From: Paramacrobiotus metropolitanus
Taxonomy: Eukaryota > Tardigrada > Eutardigrada > Parachela > Macrobiotidae
Length of the DNA stretch: 64,000 nt
Direction: 5' to 3'
NCBI RefSeq assembly: GCF_019649055.1
Contig: NW_026570472.1
Coordinates: 1-64,000 of the forward strand
In this document: piece by piece, positions 45,182-57,566 of the stretch
How positions within the stretch are numbered: the stretch's first letter is position 1
How the letters are laid out: the number at the start of each line of letters is the position of its first letter
Position numbers and translations under genes: made by a program
Notes under the pieces: model-generated
Seen by the model: the letters and a program-made list of their open reading frames with translations, nothing else
What the model was told of the DNA's origin: nothing
Database searches by the model: none

Positions 45182-46656
45182 ATGGACTTCCGCGTTCTGC
45201 CGGAGCAGATATTGGCGTTGACCGGCTACTTACCACCTCTTATAGTATTTCCACGATTGGGTAAATGGAAAAACATAGGAAAAGTAATATCTTTATTCCC
45301 GTTTGTATTTGTGTTCGGAGGCTTTGCACACGCATTGCTGAACACGGCTGCCGTAGTCGCCAAAAGCCTACAGACAACCCACACCCCGGACGAAAACCCC
45401 ATACTTTACGCTATTAGCGTTCTGTGGGGCTACTGCTACGCTTTGCAACCTCCTGTGGTCACCTTGGCCTACCTCGTGACCAGGCATCACTGGCATAACT
45501 GTCAAAGCTCTTTGAGAAACCTAATTAATTTGGGCTCCATTCCTATTGACACGGCGATCAGATGGAAAGCAATAGCTGCTGGTTTGTCGGCGCTGACTTT
45601 CGTGATGATTGCTATCTGGGAGTTTTTCTCCTGGTGGACATACTTGAATGATCCATACTGGCAAGAAATTGACGGGGATGGATATTTTGCACCATTACCC
45701 ATACCGATCAGTGTCCTACAAGGTATTCCTTTATGGACAGCCTTGTGCACGATTCCCTGTTACTTGGTACAGCAACTGCAAATTTGTGCCATCACCAACA
45801 CCCTTATGTTACGCGAGTGTATTGAAATGCAAGCTCGTATGAAGGCTCTTTGTGAAAATATGCCTAGCACAACGCCCTTGGACATTTTCCGGCTTGTGGA
45901 GAATTTCCAGAATTTCCAGATTGCATTGACGGAATGCGCCGATTTCTTGAACCGCGTTTATAGCTGGACACTGGCTGGCATGTTTGGTTGTAGCATGGTT
46001 CTGGCTTGCTCGTTCCTGGCAGTGCTGTTGTACAGCAGACCGGAGACGGTAGATAGCGTTGTTTTTAAGTATCTCAGTTTTGTGACGTTTTCCATTATCG
46101 TGGCGCTGTTTACAATCCCGCTGGTGTTAGCTAACGAACAGGTAGCGTTTGCACATGAATGCAGCTCGACATTGTCTCACAGGGAATTGTGTCAGCGTTT
46201 TTTATTACAGATAGAAGGATTTCCGCTGGCTCTTTACCGTTTGCAAATGTTTGTGGAGGATTATATGCAGACAGTGCCGGCGTATGCAAGAGTAAGACGC
46301 GTGCAGCCCTTTGCACTGAATATTATAATAATTATATGAACTTGCGTGCGCCTTCCTGCTTAAAGATTGTCCTTCTACAGAAACTCCAGAATTTACTAAA
46401 TCTGCTCGAGGTTATGGAGCAAGCAGCGAATAATCACCCCTTAAGAATATCGGGAGGAGGATTATTCGTATATTCAAGACATCTTTTAGCTAAAGTAAGC
46501 GGCGCAGATTTTCAGACAGTGCATTTTTATACAGTTCTGACGGGTAGTCAATATTGTTTTCAGGTATGCACCATTCTCATATCCACGGCAGTCAGTGTTC
46601 AGGGAATCGTTGATCGAAGCCGACAAGCAAAGCCTGTCGTTTCAAGAGAATCATGA
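45182..46656 (+). CDS. gustatory-receptor-like 7TM protein, copy D (intact)
   Basis: Start ATG 45182 (MDFRVLPEQILALTGYLPPL). Exons 45182-46291, 46381-46494 and 46564-46656, all in phase 0, give 438 residues. Hydrophobic segments include VISLFPFVFVFGGFAHALL, YAISVLWGYCYALQPPVVTL, AAGLSALTFVMIAIWEFF, TALCTIPCYLVQQLQICAI, LAGMFGCSMVLACSFLAVLL and FVTFSIIVALFTIPLVLA, with TM7 in exon 3 (VCTILISTAVSVQGIV). The VCTxLxST start of the last exon is shared with copies B and C. The family length is typical (about 400). The likely role is a plasma-membrane chemoreceptor. D is more diverged from A, B and C than these are from each other. The 46292 donor (AAGA|GTAAGA) is inferred; the unspliced frame would end at 46339. 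Confidence 0.7.
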
Positions 46657-46659
46657 TAG

Positions 46660-46976
46660 ACCAATCCACTTTGTACAGCTCCATCCCCACTTATGGCGGC
46701 AGCAATTGCGCGATCGGCGCCATGCTGGTTTGCTCTTGTGATTCTATAGTGTTGTAGAAAAAGGGTTTTAATGGAAGCTGTAGAGAAATGTTACTAGGAT
46801 GACGGTTGTCAGCATTCTGTTAACAAATTCAGAAAAAGATTTACATGTATGGCTTTCGGTGCCATCGATTATCAAAGATTTTGTTTTTTAGGCATATTAC
46901 TAATACTCTGCAGTAATCATATTCAAGTTATTACGAGATTTTCACGTGTTGTGCACAGACTACATAGTAGCTGGAG
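46660..46976. other. 3' flank of receptor D, nothing else seen
   Basis: Non-coding. It ends in AGCTGGAG, the left copy of the target duplication of the next element. Confidence 0.5.
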
Positions 46977-47834
46977 CAGGGCCTAAAATAGTCAAAAGTC
47001 AATGATGGACACCCCTGGAGGGGGGATGATCTCCCCCCTCAGGGGGGTGAAGTCCAATGTCTGACCTTTAGGCGAATTCATATATACAGTCTGTACTTTG
47101 CTGATTAGATTTATCGCGTGTGCTGTACTTGATGAGGTGAGGACTACGTTACATATGTATGTGCAGCTGTCGAGTGTCGATCCAAGCGACTTCGTACCTA
47201 AGTAAAGATATCAGCTGGACATTCCCTTCGCGCGAAGCGCGAAGCCAACGGACACATTCGCCGAAACAATTCTAGAAATTCGAATAAAAATGCCGAATCA
47301 CACTAATTCGTTTTATTACGTTGAGTTGCTGCTTGGTCGATCAGAAACAAGAGTAGCACAGTAGGCTAAAATTATGCAGTAAGTAAGCAGTGGCATCTTT
47401 CGGCAGGAAGCAACAGGAAGATTTTTGAGCTGCGTAATGCCTTAAGTAGTAGATAGTTCAGAACTTTAGAATATTATTCGTGTTTGACTGTCTCTTATGG
47501 CATTAAAGTTGCGAGAAACAGGCAGACCGCTAGCTGCACTCACACAACTTGCCCGGCATGCGCAAGGTAGCGAACAGACAAGCTGACCTTACTGACTTTA
47601 TCTGTACTTCAGACAGGCCTAGAAGTGGATAAAGCGAAATATTTCATGTCTTCAACAGCTGGGTAAAAGGCAATATAACAAAATAAAAAAATTATTTTAA
47701 AATTCAGAGACCTCCATTTAATTTTCTCATTTTATTTGAATTTTACAATGATGGACACTTTCTGGAGCAATGATGGACACACTATTTTCAATGATGGACA
47801 CTTTGTCCATTAATGGACACTATTTTAGGCCTTG
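46977..47834. mobile_element. hAT-like MITE, CAGGGCCTAAAATAG ends, 8-bp duplication
   Basis: AGCTGGAG stands at 46969-46976 and 47835-47842, a perfect 8-bp target duplication. The termini CAGGGCCTAAAATAGT and CAAGGCCTAAAATAGT (complement of the right end) differ at one base. Sub-terminal AATGATGGACAC words occur once on the left and three times on the right. There is no transposase in 858 bp. The 8-bp duplication and CAGGG start fit the hAT superfamily. Confidence 0.85.
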
Positions 47835-47844
47835 AGCTGGAGTA

Positions 47845-49500
47845 TCCTACAACATTCCCGCTGTAAATTTATTGTTGGATTATGTAAAACAATTGTCAGT
47901 AGTTTTCCACGCTACCGGACGCCCACATCAAGCACAAGTCAATCCGAAAGTTTGTAGTAATCCGAAAGCAACTGCTTTATAAAATTTGCATTATTGAGCG
48001 GTGAGCGCCACAAAGCCTTAAAGATTGAATGACAAGAAGTGCATAATTTTGTCTGCAATTGAGCTCGCACATTCTAGTGCTCCTTCCGTTAGCGTCATGC
48101 AATTTTTTTATTACCGATGTCTCAGTCACCGGTAGTTAGTAAAATTAGTTATTGAGCTTCTTGGGTTTCTTACATTTCTTTGATTATTTTAATTCTTTAG
48201 ATTTCCAATGGTTTTTTCGGGTTTCTTAAGTTTTGAGATGTTGGTTGTTGTCTGTCACACTGGCATAACACAGCCCCGGCAACTGTTTCCTTACGGTCAT
48301 TGTCTCCGGTCCGTAGCTTGTGATGTCGTCCACGTCCAGGTCCGTGTGATGGTCCGGACTGAGTTTGGAACGCGAATATGCGTGCATCCGTTTGTGGTTG
48401 CCTTCGAAGAGACCCCCGACGTGTAAATGCGGATCCAGCGGTCATTCGATCGCCTCATTGTAAGACCGGCACTTAAGTGGTCAAATCATACTCAAAGGAG
48501 AGTGAGTATGATTTGAGTTAAATAAGATTTACTGGTGCCTGTCCGAAAACGGACATTATTGCAAAAATAATAATCTGAAGGCAACCGGTATGGGGGACAT
48601 TACTCCCGTAATACCAGGGAGTGGAGACCCATTTCTTAACACTATGGATATCACAGCGCCCGTACCATACCGATATTTCGACATCCCATTCAATAATGTC
48701 CCTTTCTGTCTGGAATATTTTATTAAGCTCGAGTACGGTGGACAGCGTCACGAAAACAATATCAACAAATTAAATAAAGAAGTGATCCCAGTTCGAGCGT
48801 GAGGAGACGGTTGCTAAAACCAGCTGAGCAATGCCACGCCAAATCTCTAGACTTAAACGTTGAAAGAAAAAAAAAGGAAGTGGATCGGGACTCGCCGGTT
48901 CGAACAAATAACTTCTTACCGATTTTTTTAAACACAACAACAGCACCTTCACACCATGGGCCAAAAGACTCGCATGCCAAGGGAACAAAATGGCATCTGT
49001 CCAGAATGGTGCGGTACTTGTTCTTATTTTCCACGGAGGCCGGTTCAGCGGCGGCTCCTGCTAATCGGGACGTGGCTTCTACATAAGTGTCACACATCGT
49101 ATCACGGCCCTTTTTGATTAACTAATTCCTGCACTCAGTCGGACACGAAAACAACACACGACCAAGCACGATATAGTGGAACGAGGTGAAAGAACAAAAG
49201 AGGGAAGGTCAGTCATGTAATAAACGAGATCCGTAAGAAAGATACCGGGGCGTTTATTTATATCGTGGTGTCCGATACCCCAAAGGGCCCCAAACATTAC
49301 CATCATGACCTCAGGAATGCAAGAAAACTTAATAAAGCAACCAAATCAGTATAAAGTCAGTCAAACCGACACATTGTCGGAAGGAGTCCCTAGTACGCAC
49401 GCATTTTATGTGAATGACCTAGTCATGTCAGATCGTCAAAAAATCTTTGTAAACCAAAAAAAGCTGTTAGAAAATCTTTGCCAGGCTGCTGGGAAAAAAG
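47845..49500. other. intergenic, one strong hairpin
   Basis: No supported gene. It contains a TTTCTTAGG-related tract (48155-48235), the hairpin at 48481-48516 and scattered short open frames without motifs. Confidence 0.4.
48481..48516. repeat. perfect 14-bp stem hairpin
   Basis: TCAAATCATACTCA and TGAGTATGATTTGA are exact complements separated by 8 bases. There is no T-run, so this is not a pol III terminator. It could be the core of a decayed foldback element. Confidence 0.8.
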
Positions 49501-49504
49501 ACTG

Positions 49505-49645
49505 CAAACAGGAAACAGGTGCCTATAGTCCACGGAAAAAAGGGATGCGAGCTTTATGTAATAGAAAAGGGGTACCTATAGTAAAACAGGGTGCAAAAGG
49601 GGGTGCCTATAGCACACGGGGGTGAAAGGGGTGCCTATAGTCTCA
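49505..49645. repeat. GGGGTGCCTATAG repeats, remnant of a TIR element
   Basis: GGTGCCTATAG and close variants occur four times within 140 bp (49518, 49570, 49600, 49630), with intervening AAAGGGG words. They resemble the ends of the element at 21682-22342. This is probably one end of a related element. Confidence 0.55.
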
Positions 49646-49649
49646 CCCT

Positions 49650-50020
49650 ATATATAATTAGGTTTACCACTTATCAGTCAGACGTCCCAGTCTTACAGTA
49701 ACACTGAAATTTATTATCAATACCAAACAAAAGGAACAACCCAGTTGTTCTCCAGTCGCAGCCGTAAAAAGCGTCCACATGTGGCAGTGTGCTGCAAAAA
49801 AGTGTTTCTGAAATCCGCAACCAAAAAGAAATTTCTAGCTTGTCCAACAGTACTATTTCGCGGCCAGCTGGTTTATTGGTCTGGCAGACATAGTTGCTAG
49901 TCTTTGTTCGACAAAGAGACGGCTATCCGAGACTGCACCGAAATGCAAATCTTCGATCAGTATTGATGCCAGTTATGAAACGAAAGGAATTGTGACAACA
50001 GATAGACGCAACTCCGTTTA
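49650..50020. other. 3' flank of gene E, nothing seen
   Basis: Non-coding, no repeat recognised. Confidence 0.4.
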
Positions 50021-50024
50021 GCAT

Positions 50025-53000
50025 TCATAGTTGACAGTCAGCGTGACACAGGCCGCCACTGGACCCGGGCAGCTCTACCGGGCGCACAACACTCCAGCGA
50101 TCCGACGCGGCTTCGTACACCTCCCATTCCGTCAGCTGCACCCCTTGGCGGTAGCATCCACCGCACACGTGCAGCTGGTCATTCAGCACGAACATACAGC
50201 TTCCGTAGCGGGGAATCGTTAGATCAGGTAGGCGCTGCCACTGTGCACCGGCCACACCCAACTGCAACCGCTCACAGCTACCGAGGACGGCTACTGCTCC
50301 CGTGGCCGCAGATGGCCCGCACCCACCCGTCACGTACAGGTAGCCGTTGCAGATTTTCGCGGCGAAACTGCAGCGCGCCTGCTGCATCATCGCCGGCAGC
50401 TCGCTCCAATCGTTGGTCGCCGCGTCGAACATCTCTCCGGAGGCCAGGGGCACGATGTCGCGCGTGCACCCCGTGGCCGGGTATCCGCCCAGGATGATGA
50501 AGTACTGGTTGTTCCACACGTCGAATGCCGCGTCTTTCCTGTCAACGCACCACCGGGTCAAATTAATTGCTCAACTACCAAATAGAATTGTTCCGAATGC
50601 TCCTCAAATTTCCTGTATTCTCGACCCAGTTACCTTAACCTTCATTGTTATTCGCATTCCGGAACCTTTCACAAATGTGATCTGAGTACCGGAAAACCCT
50701 GACACGTGTAATGTGAGAAACATGATGTGAACATCCTGTGATCACACGTGCACGATCTACGCATATAGGTCTATGACCGACGCCCATGCGGAATACCCTC
50801 TAGGTATTCACGTGTACTACCCTTAGTTTCCATTGTGTGTGTTTACACTGTAATACACACAGATGGAAGTTTTATACGCAGATGTACCATTTGCATATTA
50901 GGCGCCATCCATAAATTAAGTCACGCAAATAGGGGAGGGGAGGTACTGAAAGCGTTACTGTTTGTTGCAAGGGGGAGGGGGGCTTCAAAAATTTGTTACG
51001 ATTTTGACGTCAACATGCTATATCGATGGAGGGTTCTCATTTTGTTACGTAACGCTCGGGGGAGGGGATCTGAGTTTGTTAGCATTGGTGACACAGGGGA
51101 GGGCCGGGGTATCATAATGTCCAGTTTTTTGCGTGACGTAATTTATGGATGCCGCCTTATGAGATCCTACCATCGCACTGCCTGTATGCATGCTACAGTC
51201 TACAGCAGACAGTCATCATGTACTATCAATATTTCTAAAGATACTTACAGCACGGACTGTCTTTCTCTATTAGTAAAACCCATGTATTACTCACGTATCC
51301 ACCGCTTTGTTCCACATGCAAACAGCTTTTCAAAAATTAATACTGCCTTAAAATAATACTGCCTTATTGTTTTTACACAAGCTTGTACGTAACATACATG
51401 ACAATAATGTTAACAAATCATAAAGTTGTATAATGTTGAACTACGGAGAGAACGCCTTGGTGTCTTTGCGGTACACGAATCCCATTAATTTTGTGAAAGT
51501 GTCCTTAATGCAAAAATTTGGAAGAATTTACTGTGGTGCGAACTAACCGAATGCATTTGGGATTGTGGATGTTGTTATCGAAGCCTCGCGCTGCGGGATC
51601 GTAGGCGAAGGAGGCCGGGCTCGGCATGGTGCCAGTGCTCCAGCCGTAGACGCGGCCCTGGAGGCTGACCAGCGGGTCAGCGGCGTATTTGAGATGTTTC
51701 TTGAACAAGCACTCCATCTCCGCCTTAAACGCATCGTCATCCGCACCGTTCTTCGCAGTCAAAGTCAAGGCGTACGCTTGCAAATGCGCCCGATGCTGGA
51801 CGCGGAACAACACCCGGTTGTCCACTAACAACCCCATCTCCTTCACGACGTTCCACGCGACCAGTTCCGCTGGCAACTGGATGCGGTGCAGCGTGTTCTG
51901 ACGCGCGTCGTACACTCTTAGACTGGCTGTGTGCCGGTCGGCGTAGAACAGACAGGCTACCTCCTTGAAATGACGTTCCCGGGGCACAGCGGTCAGAATG
52001 ACGGCATCCGGCGGGAAGAGGCGCGTCTGCAGGTCCAGGAGGGCGTCGCGCAACGGCCCGGTGGCGGTGAGGAGGGCCAGGGGCAGCATGTCCCCCAGAA
52101 GATCCCAGCGCAGCTCCGGCAGGACGATTTCGAAGTTCTCCCTTGTCCAGCGCGCCGGGTAGTCCACGCGGAACCATTTCATCACTTTCTGGAAGTTAAA
52201 AGGAGAGACAGTATTACGGTACACTGTGTTGAAAATTTTGAAGAACTGAAACACTGATGTCTAAAGCCCGTAAGTACTAAATTATTCACTATTAATTTTT
52301 GGAGAAATTATTAAAAAGTGAAGTTACTACAAATCCAGAAATTCAAAATGTAAGCCAGAAACTGTCTAAAGTCACCAACATCATTCTCGTACGGCGGCAT
52401 GCCGGTCTCGGCCAGTTTCCTTACTAACCTGATACAGTGCCATTTCAGTTGAGAAGGGGATGAAATCCTGCCGCAGAAGCTCCAGCAGAGCGCCGAGTGA
52501 CAGATGCGCCTCGGCCACGGGTGGATCAACCGGCTCTGGCGGAAGGCTCTGGCTCGTAATCGCTGGCTGGCCGTGAGCGCTGTCAGTGGTGCTCGAGGCC
52601 ACGGTCGCCGGTATCCCGACAGCAGCTCGCGGCTGGACGGTCATCGAGGCGCTAGAGTCTTGGCCAGCTGCAGAAGCCCTTGGCTGTGGCGTTCCTACGT
52701 TCCAGAGAAACACAGACACCATCAATAAAATTGAAAAGGACATTCCTTGATATCAAAGTAATATCATACAAAGCAAATATCGTATGGTCAACGCATCCGT
52801 TACTTGTTAGACGCCGGGCCGCTAACGCCGTTCATGTTAACGTTACAATGGACGACATGAATTGAATGTGGTTACATTTATTTAGCCACAAACCAAGTGT
52901 AACCCATAAATGTGGTTACACTCAACCCGCGCGCAACCAGAGACTTATATGTACTCAAATAGGCAAACTCCGTGTTGTCTATCGGCCTTCTGATGTTAAA

Positions 53001-53910
53001 AAATGCCAACAAATTCGATACCAAGCAGGTTGGTTTTTATTAGATCTAAGAGAAAATTGAGGCACCTACAGTTTCTTGTAGACATAGCATAGGATTCAAA
53101 TCCACGGTTTGGTATCTGTTTTCACGCAGGGATCCTATGCTTTGTCTACGAGAAACTACAATGGCTCGATCTTGTCTTAGATTTCGCAGGTGCCAAACTG
53201 TTTGATATCAAAACTCTCGCTAATTTTTTTTATTCTTTTGAGGTTGCGCACGGGCCCGGGTAAATTAGGTTCGAACTGTGCAAGTTCCAATTTCTTGAGT
53301 CTAGCATACGAGTCTACTGTCTACGCGCAATGGACATGACCGACTTATTTTGGTTTGTTGTTAGTCTTGTTTTCAGAATATCGGTCCTCGGATCGAGTGT
53401 CCAGTGTAAACCACATTTATGGTGTTCACTTTAAGTTAGCAAATTCCTGGTGTTTGCTCGGCACTTACGGTTTGCTGCACGCAGCACTGTTGGCAGCGGG
53501 ATCTTGAGGAAGGCCGAGGCCGCCAGCAGCTGACTGGTGGCGGCGGGACCTCCGGAGCCGTTGCGGGAGTGACGGGTGTCGATGGGCAGACCGGGATGCA
53601 GCGCCGCCTGCAGGACGAGATGCGCGGCCCACGGGTCAATGTGCGCCGGCAGATTGACGTGAAATCGGTCGTTCTGACGGTGACATGGCAACGCCAACGC
53701 TTCCACCGCGGACCAGCGGCCGTACGCCACAAACTCCCCTGTCACCACGGTCACCAGCTGCGGCGGTGCGCTCCGTTCCTGCTCGCTGTCACCGCTGACG
53801 CTCGCACTCCCGGGATCGGGTTTGATCGCACCACAGCCGGGATCGGACTTGATGCTCTTGGTGGTGCTGTTGCTGGCGTCGTCCGCTTTTCGCTTTCCCG
53901 TTTTGTCCAT
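50025..53910 (-). CDS. BTB-BACK-Kelch (KLHL-like) protein, gene E
   Basis: Exons (minus): 53910-53469, 52694-52429, 52188-51548 and 50538-50025; phases 1, 0 and 2 are consistent at each join. Exon 1 starts MDKTGKRKADD (basic, NLS-like), has two SDPG/KPDPG repeats, then a BTB-like half (VVTGEFVAYGRWSAVEALAL ... ATSQLLAASAFLKIPL). Exon 2 is a Ser/Pro linker ending LLRQDFIPFSTEMALYQ. With exon 3 (KVMKWFRVDYPARW ... LRWDLLGDMLPLAL) it forms a BACK domain. Exon 4 carries Kelch blades (FIILGGYPATG, YLYVTGGCG, QLHVCGGCY, each with the GG pair). Known for the family: substrate adaptors of CUL3 ubiquitin ligases. All frames are open. An upstream ATG at 53931 is less likely than 53910 (CCGACCATGG). Introns 1 and 3 each host a MITE. 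Confidence 0.7.
50901..51156. mobile_element. Harbinger-like MITE in intron 3 of gene E
   Basis: The left end GGCGCCATCCATAAATTAAG and the complement of the right end GGCGGCATCCATAAATTACG form an inverted repeat of about 28 bp continuing to TCACGCAAA. TTA flanks both sides, a 3-bp duplication typical of PIF/Harbinger. The 256-bp interior has GGGGAGGGG tracts. No ORF. Confidence 0.75.
52898..53429. mobile_element. MITE in intron 1 of gene E, kin of the receptor B insertion
   Basis: The left CCATAAATGTGGTTACAC and the complement of the right end CCATAAATGTGGTTTACAC form the termini. The interior words AGATCTAAGAGAAAATTGAG, TGTCTACGAGAAACT and TTTGGTATC also occur, in the same order, in 32353-32919, so the two share an interior but have different ends. 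The target duplication is not resolved. Confidence 0.7.
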
Positions 53911-53939
53911 GGTCGGGTTTGCTGCAAACATGTAAGTAC

Positions 53940-55935
53940 CGTAAAATCAATGGTGATGCTAATTTGATCTTAGACACAGAAAAAAGCGTAGAGTACGGAA
54001 ATCTAAGAAAGCTAACGGAAATCGATTCTCGCAGACACTGCGGCAAAATAGGTTACTTTCGAAAAGCAATACGAATACTGGGAAGTATCGAACAAATCCT
54101 GATTTCATAAACAGCTAGACGAACTTACCGAACACCAATGCTTCAAGAAAGGCAGTACAAGGGCCCGTTCAGGCATACACCTATCTATCTTAATTGCTTA
54201 GTGGGATTTGAGTTCAACCGGGGACAACCACCTAATTGCATTAGGTCCCAAAATTGCGTTCACGCAGCACACCTATGCTAACGTTAATTACCTAGCTCTT
54301 AATTGGTAGATAGCAATGCGCAGCCTGAACAGTGCTTTCCTATCAAAAGGTACCTTTTCGTTTGTTCCGTAGACGCAATGGTTAAGACAAATAGGAACCA
54401 CTCGAGGTTCCTATTTGTCACGGATACACATGTATTTCTGATTGAAATGCTTTCACCATGATTATGCATGACCTAAAAAATGTTTGATCCAGGATACGAC
54501 TGATCTGGCTTTTACGAGTAACAGACAAATGCCGTACTTTAACGTTTACAATCTACTAAATCATAAATGCTAGCACATTTTAAATGGTATCGTGCGTTTG
54601 TTGCATAAGCAAATCTGCATTTAATGCAAAGTTCCATTTATATAATTAAAACACACGCGATAATATGTTGATCTATATGTGTGTTTGTGAAATTAGAGAT
54701 CTACCGCTAGCAAAAACAATATGTACTTTGCTAGCAAAAACAATATGTACTTTTCACTGGGTTCTAAATTTAATTTGAGAAAGACCATCGGTACTGGTAA
54801 GTCTGCACCTGCAGTTAATAAATATATAGCTTCATGTGACCAGCCGCTTGATGAAGATGGAAATTTCAACTTTACTAACACCGTGGAAATATTTCGTTTA
54901 TACTTTAAAGGAACAAAACTCTTTCATATTTATTTATTGCCTTATGACGTGATAGACTTTCACTGCTCTATACAGCGATCCTCATACGTGCACCCAGTCC
55001 GTGCTTTTTTATAATTTGTTCTCGATATACTGTTACAAATAATTGTATTAAAGCTGTGGTTACACTTTGCGGTTAGTAAACTTTTCACTTCGGCACTAGG
55101 CAGTAGGCAACCGCCCGCTGTTTCGGCAACTGGCAACCGCCCACGGTTATTGTAGGCAGCGCTATACGCATCCGCCCATTGTGACGGTAGCGAGCAGCCG
55201 CCCGAGGCGGTTGAGCGGTGCATTATGGTGAGCCGATATTAGGCGTATGGCAAGCCGAATAATTAACGAACCAACTGTCGGGTAAATATGTCGAGTAAAT
55301 ACGACATATTATGTCGGGTAAATACCGAAATTACGAACACTGTATTATCTGGTGTGTTGTGAGACGTTTCATTTTTTGAACCTGGAAAACTGATTTCGAC
55401 TTTTGCCCGCTTTTGAAGCACTGACTTTAACATGCATTCAGTAATTTATTGTATTTATTGCAACAAATAAATGGCACCCAAAGAACTGAAATACTGAGGT
55501 AGCGCAAGCGTGAAATCCGTTTTTATTCTCTGCAATTGCGATTAAATAATATATGGTGAAGCACACGGAACTGTTACCGTTAATGTTATTACACATATTT
55601 ATCCTACAGTGACGCAGTCATTTAATAATCGATCTTTATAAACAGTAAGAGTGTGAAAATAATTACCATTCTGTGATTCTATTATATTCTGTCATTATAT
55701 TCGCATAAATACAGATAGGTGGCTTGCGTTCACGCAAACCCGACTGACTATCGCAGTCGCCTAAACAACAACTTTTATAGCACCTATCCAAAGGTGTCTG
55801 TGTGAACGCAATTCTGCTCCCTATTTAGGTATCTATTTAGCAAAGCGGGCCGCGTTCACGCATACTGCTAAAAAACTGGCCGTTTTGGGCGGCGCTTCAA
55901 TAGAAAATGGATAGATAGAAGTCAGCGTGAATCCG
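53940..55935. other. intergenic with GTTCACGC-bearing short repeats
   Basis: No supported gene. Two stretches (about 54155-54350 and 55715-55935) share GTTCACGCA, CTATCTAT/GATAGATAG and GGGCCCGTT/GGCCGG words and have partly complementary ends, so they may be small related MITEs. A direct duplication of AGCAAAAACAATATGTACTT starts at 54711 and 54733. Confidence 0.4.
54386..54419. repeat. perfect 14-bp stem hairpin
   Basis: GACAAATAGGAACC and GGTTCCTATTTGTC are exact complements with a 6-base loop (ACTCGA). There is no T-run and no promoter context. Confidence 0.8.
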
Positions 55936-56672
55936 GCCCAAGATTGCCCCACGTGCCAAATGTTTGACACTTTGACAGGTGATAATGCAAGTGGGAGAAA
56001 TCAGAGCTGTAGATCCTCTGCTGAATTTTACGTCGTTTGAACTTTGAACCAATAATAAGAAGACCAAAAGGGTTGAAGAAATTTGCCGAATGAACCGTCC
56101 ACTACACATGCAGCACCAAGCACGCGAACGGTATCTGGGGAGGCGGCCAACATGAGGACCTGACGTGAGAATGGGCGTGGTCGAGACAGCGGATTGGTTG
56201 ACGCGTGAGCCGGCGTCGGCACAGTGGACGCGGAATCTTTGTGAGTCAGCTTCCACTTATCGGCGGTTTCTTCTTCAGGCAGGCACCGCGCCGCCTTGCG
56301 CTGGCTCATTCTTCTATCAACGCCGAATCAGGAGACAAAGGCACTCACAGATACGAAAGACGACCCTGGATATGAGCCTGAAATCACGCTCATCGGCACG
56401 CGATGCCGTTATTGTGCGTGAACGACCTGAATAACATTTTTTTGCTGTAGCTGCATAGTGTGTTCTGTTTGTATGTACAGTTTATCGGCTGTGATTAGAT
56501 AAAAATGCAGATAACCAAATTACACGTAAATAATTAAAAATTTTTGTTTGACGATGGATTGTGTTCTCTGTTCAGAGTCGGCTATTATTGCATAAATCGG
56601 ATTTAGATCGGATCGAATCGGATCGGATGTTATTGGATGTTTTGGTAGGGCTTCATTACTAATTTTGTAATA

Positions 56673-57255
56673 CAGTGAAACCTCCAAGATACGTACACTT
56701 CCGTTCAAAAATTTTCGTACGTATCTCAGAGGTGTACGTACCATAGAATCGCCACCCCAAGCCCCCCTGGGGGGGCTGTATAATGAGGGCAGTGCCCCAC
56801 CGCGGAATACTCAGTGTACTGCATTCTACTGCACTGTATACTGCGTGCAGTTCTGAAATGTACTGCAAATGTTATATGCTGCACTAGTTCATACACATTT
56901 TTATCTTTTTACAGCATATAAGCAGGCGGAAATAGTCTCTCCCACATACTTCAAACAGAAAACATCGTCCGAATCAGTTCAGAACAAAAGACAACATTTA
57001 GATTATCACAATTTTCCCATCAAATATTTAAAAATTAAATGCTGACTCCCCGGTTACGTATATTCGAGGTGATTGCGTACAGTTCAATGCTTAGGCGGTA
57101 CAGAGAAAAGGTGTACGTGTACGCATCGTAGAGGTGTACGTTACGTAGAGGTTCCCCCTGTACTGTAGTCTACGGAGAGTTTCGGTACAGAATTTTTTGT
57201 ACTTAAGATAGAGGTGTACGTATCTTGGGAGTGTACGTAAGAGGAGGTTTTACTG
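56673..57255. mobile_element. pogo-like MITE nested in palindromic element 1
   Basis: The ends CAGTGAAACCTCC and the complement of the right end CAGTAAAACCTCC are flanked by TA on both sides (56671-56672, 57256-57257). GTACGTAT and TACGTACAC words crowd both sub-terminal regions. 583 bp, no ORF. It is similar in type but not in interior to 28717-29220. Confidence 0.75.
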
Positions 57256-57566
57256 TAGTAGTGTCTTGCTAATATTACTGTGATAATTATACGGAAATAA
57301 ACATTAGTCCATTTGAAATGTCAAAATCTAATTAGGTCCACGTGAGAGAACGCCAGCACAGCTGACCTCCCATTATTCTTTTACGACCAACTACCTTACT
57401 TCAGGTCTGCATTTTTATTTAATCACACCCGATGAACTGTACATACAAGCAGAACGCACCGTTACAGCTACAGCAAAAACATCTTGTTCAGATCGTTCTC
57501 ACGCCCAGTCACGCCATCGAGCGGAGACGAGCGAGGCTTGCAGGCTCATTTGCAGTGTCTTCTTTC

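Noticed and set aside
48197-48445. Minus-strand 82-codon frame rich in Arg/Gly
   Set aside because: No start context, motif or paralogue. It partly runs into the nonamer tract.
50835-51356. Plus-strand 173-codon frame
   Set aside because: It overlaps the Harbinger-like MITE inside intron 3 of gene E and has no recognised domain.
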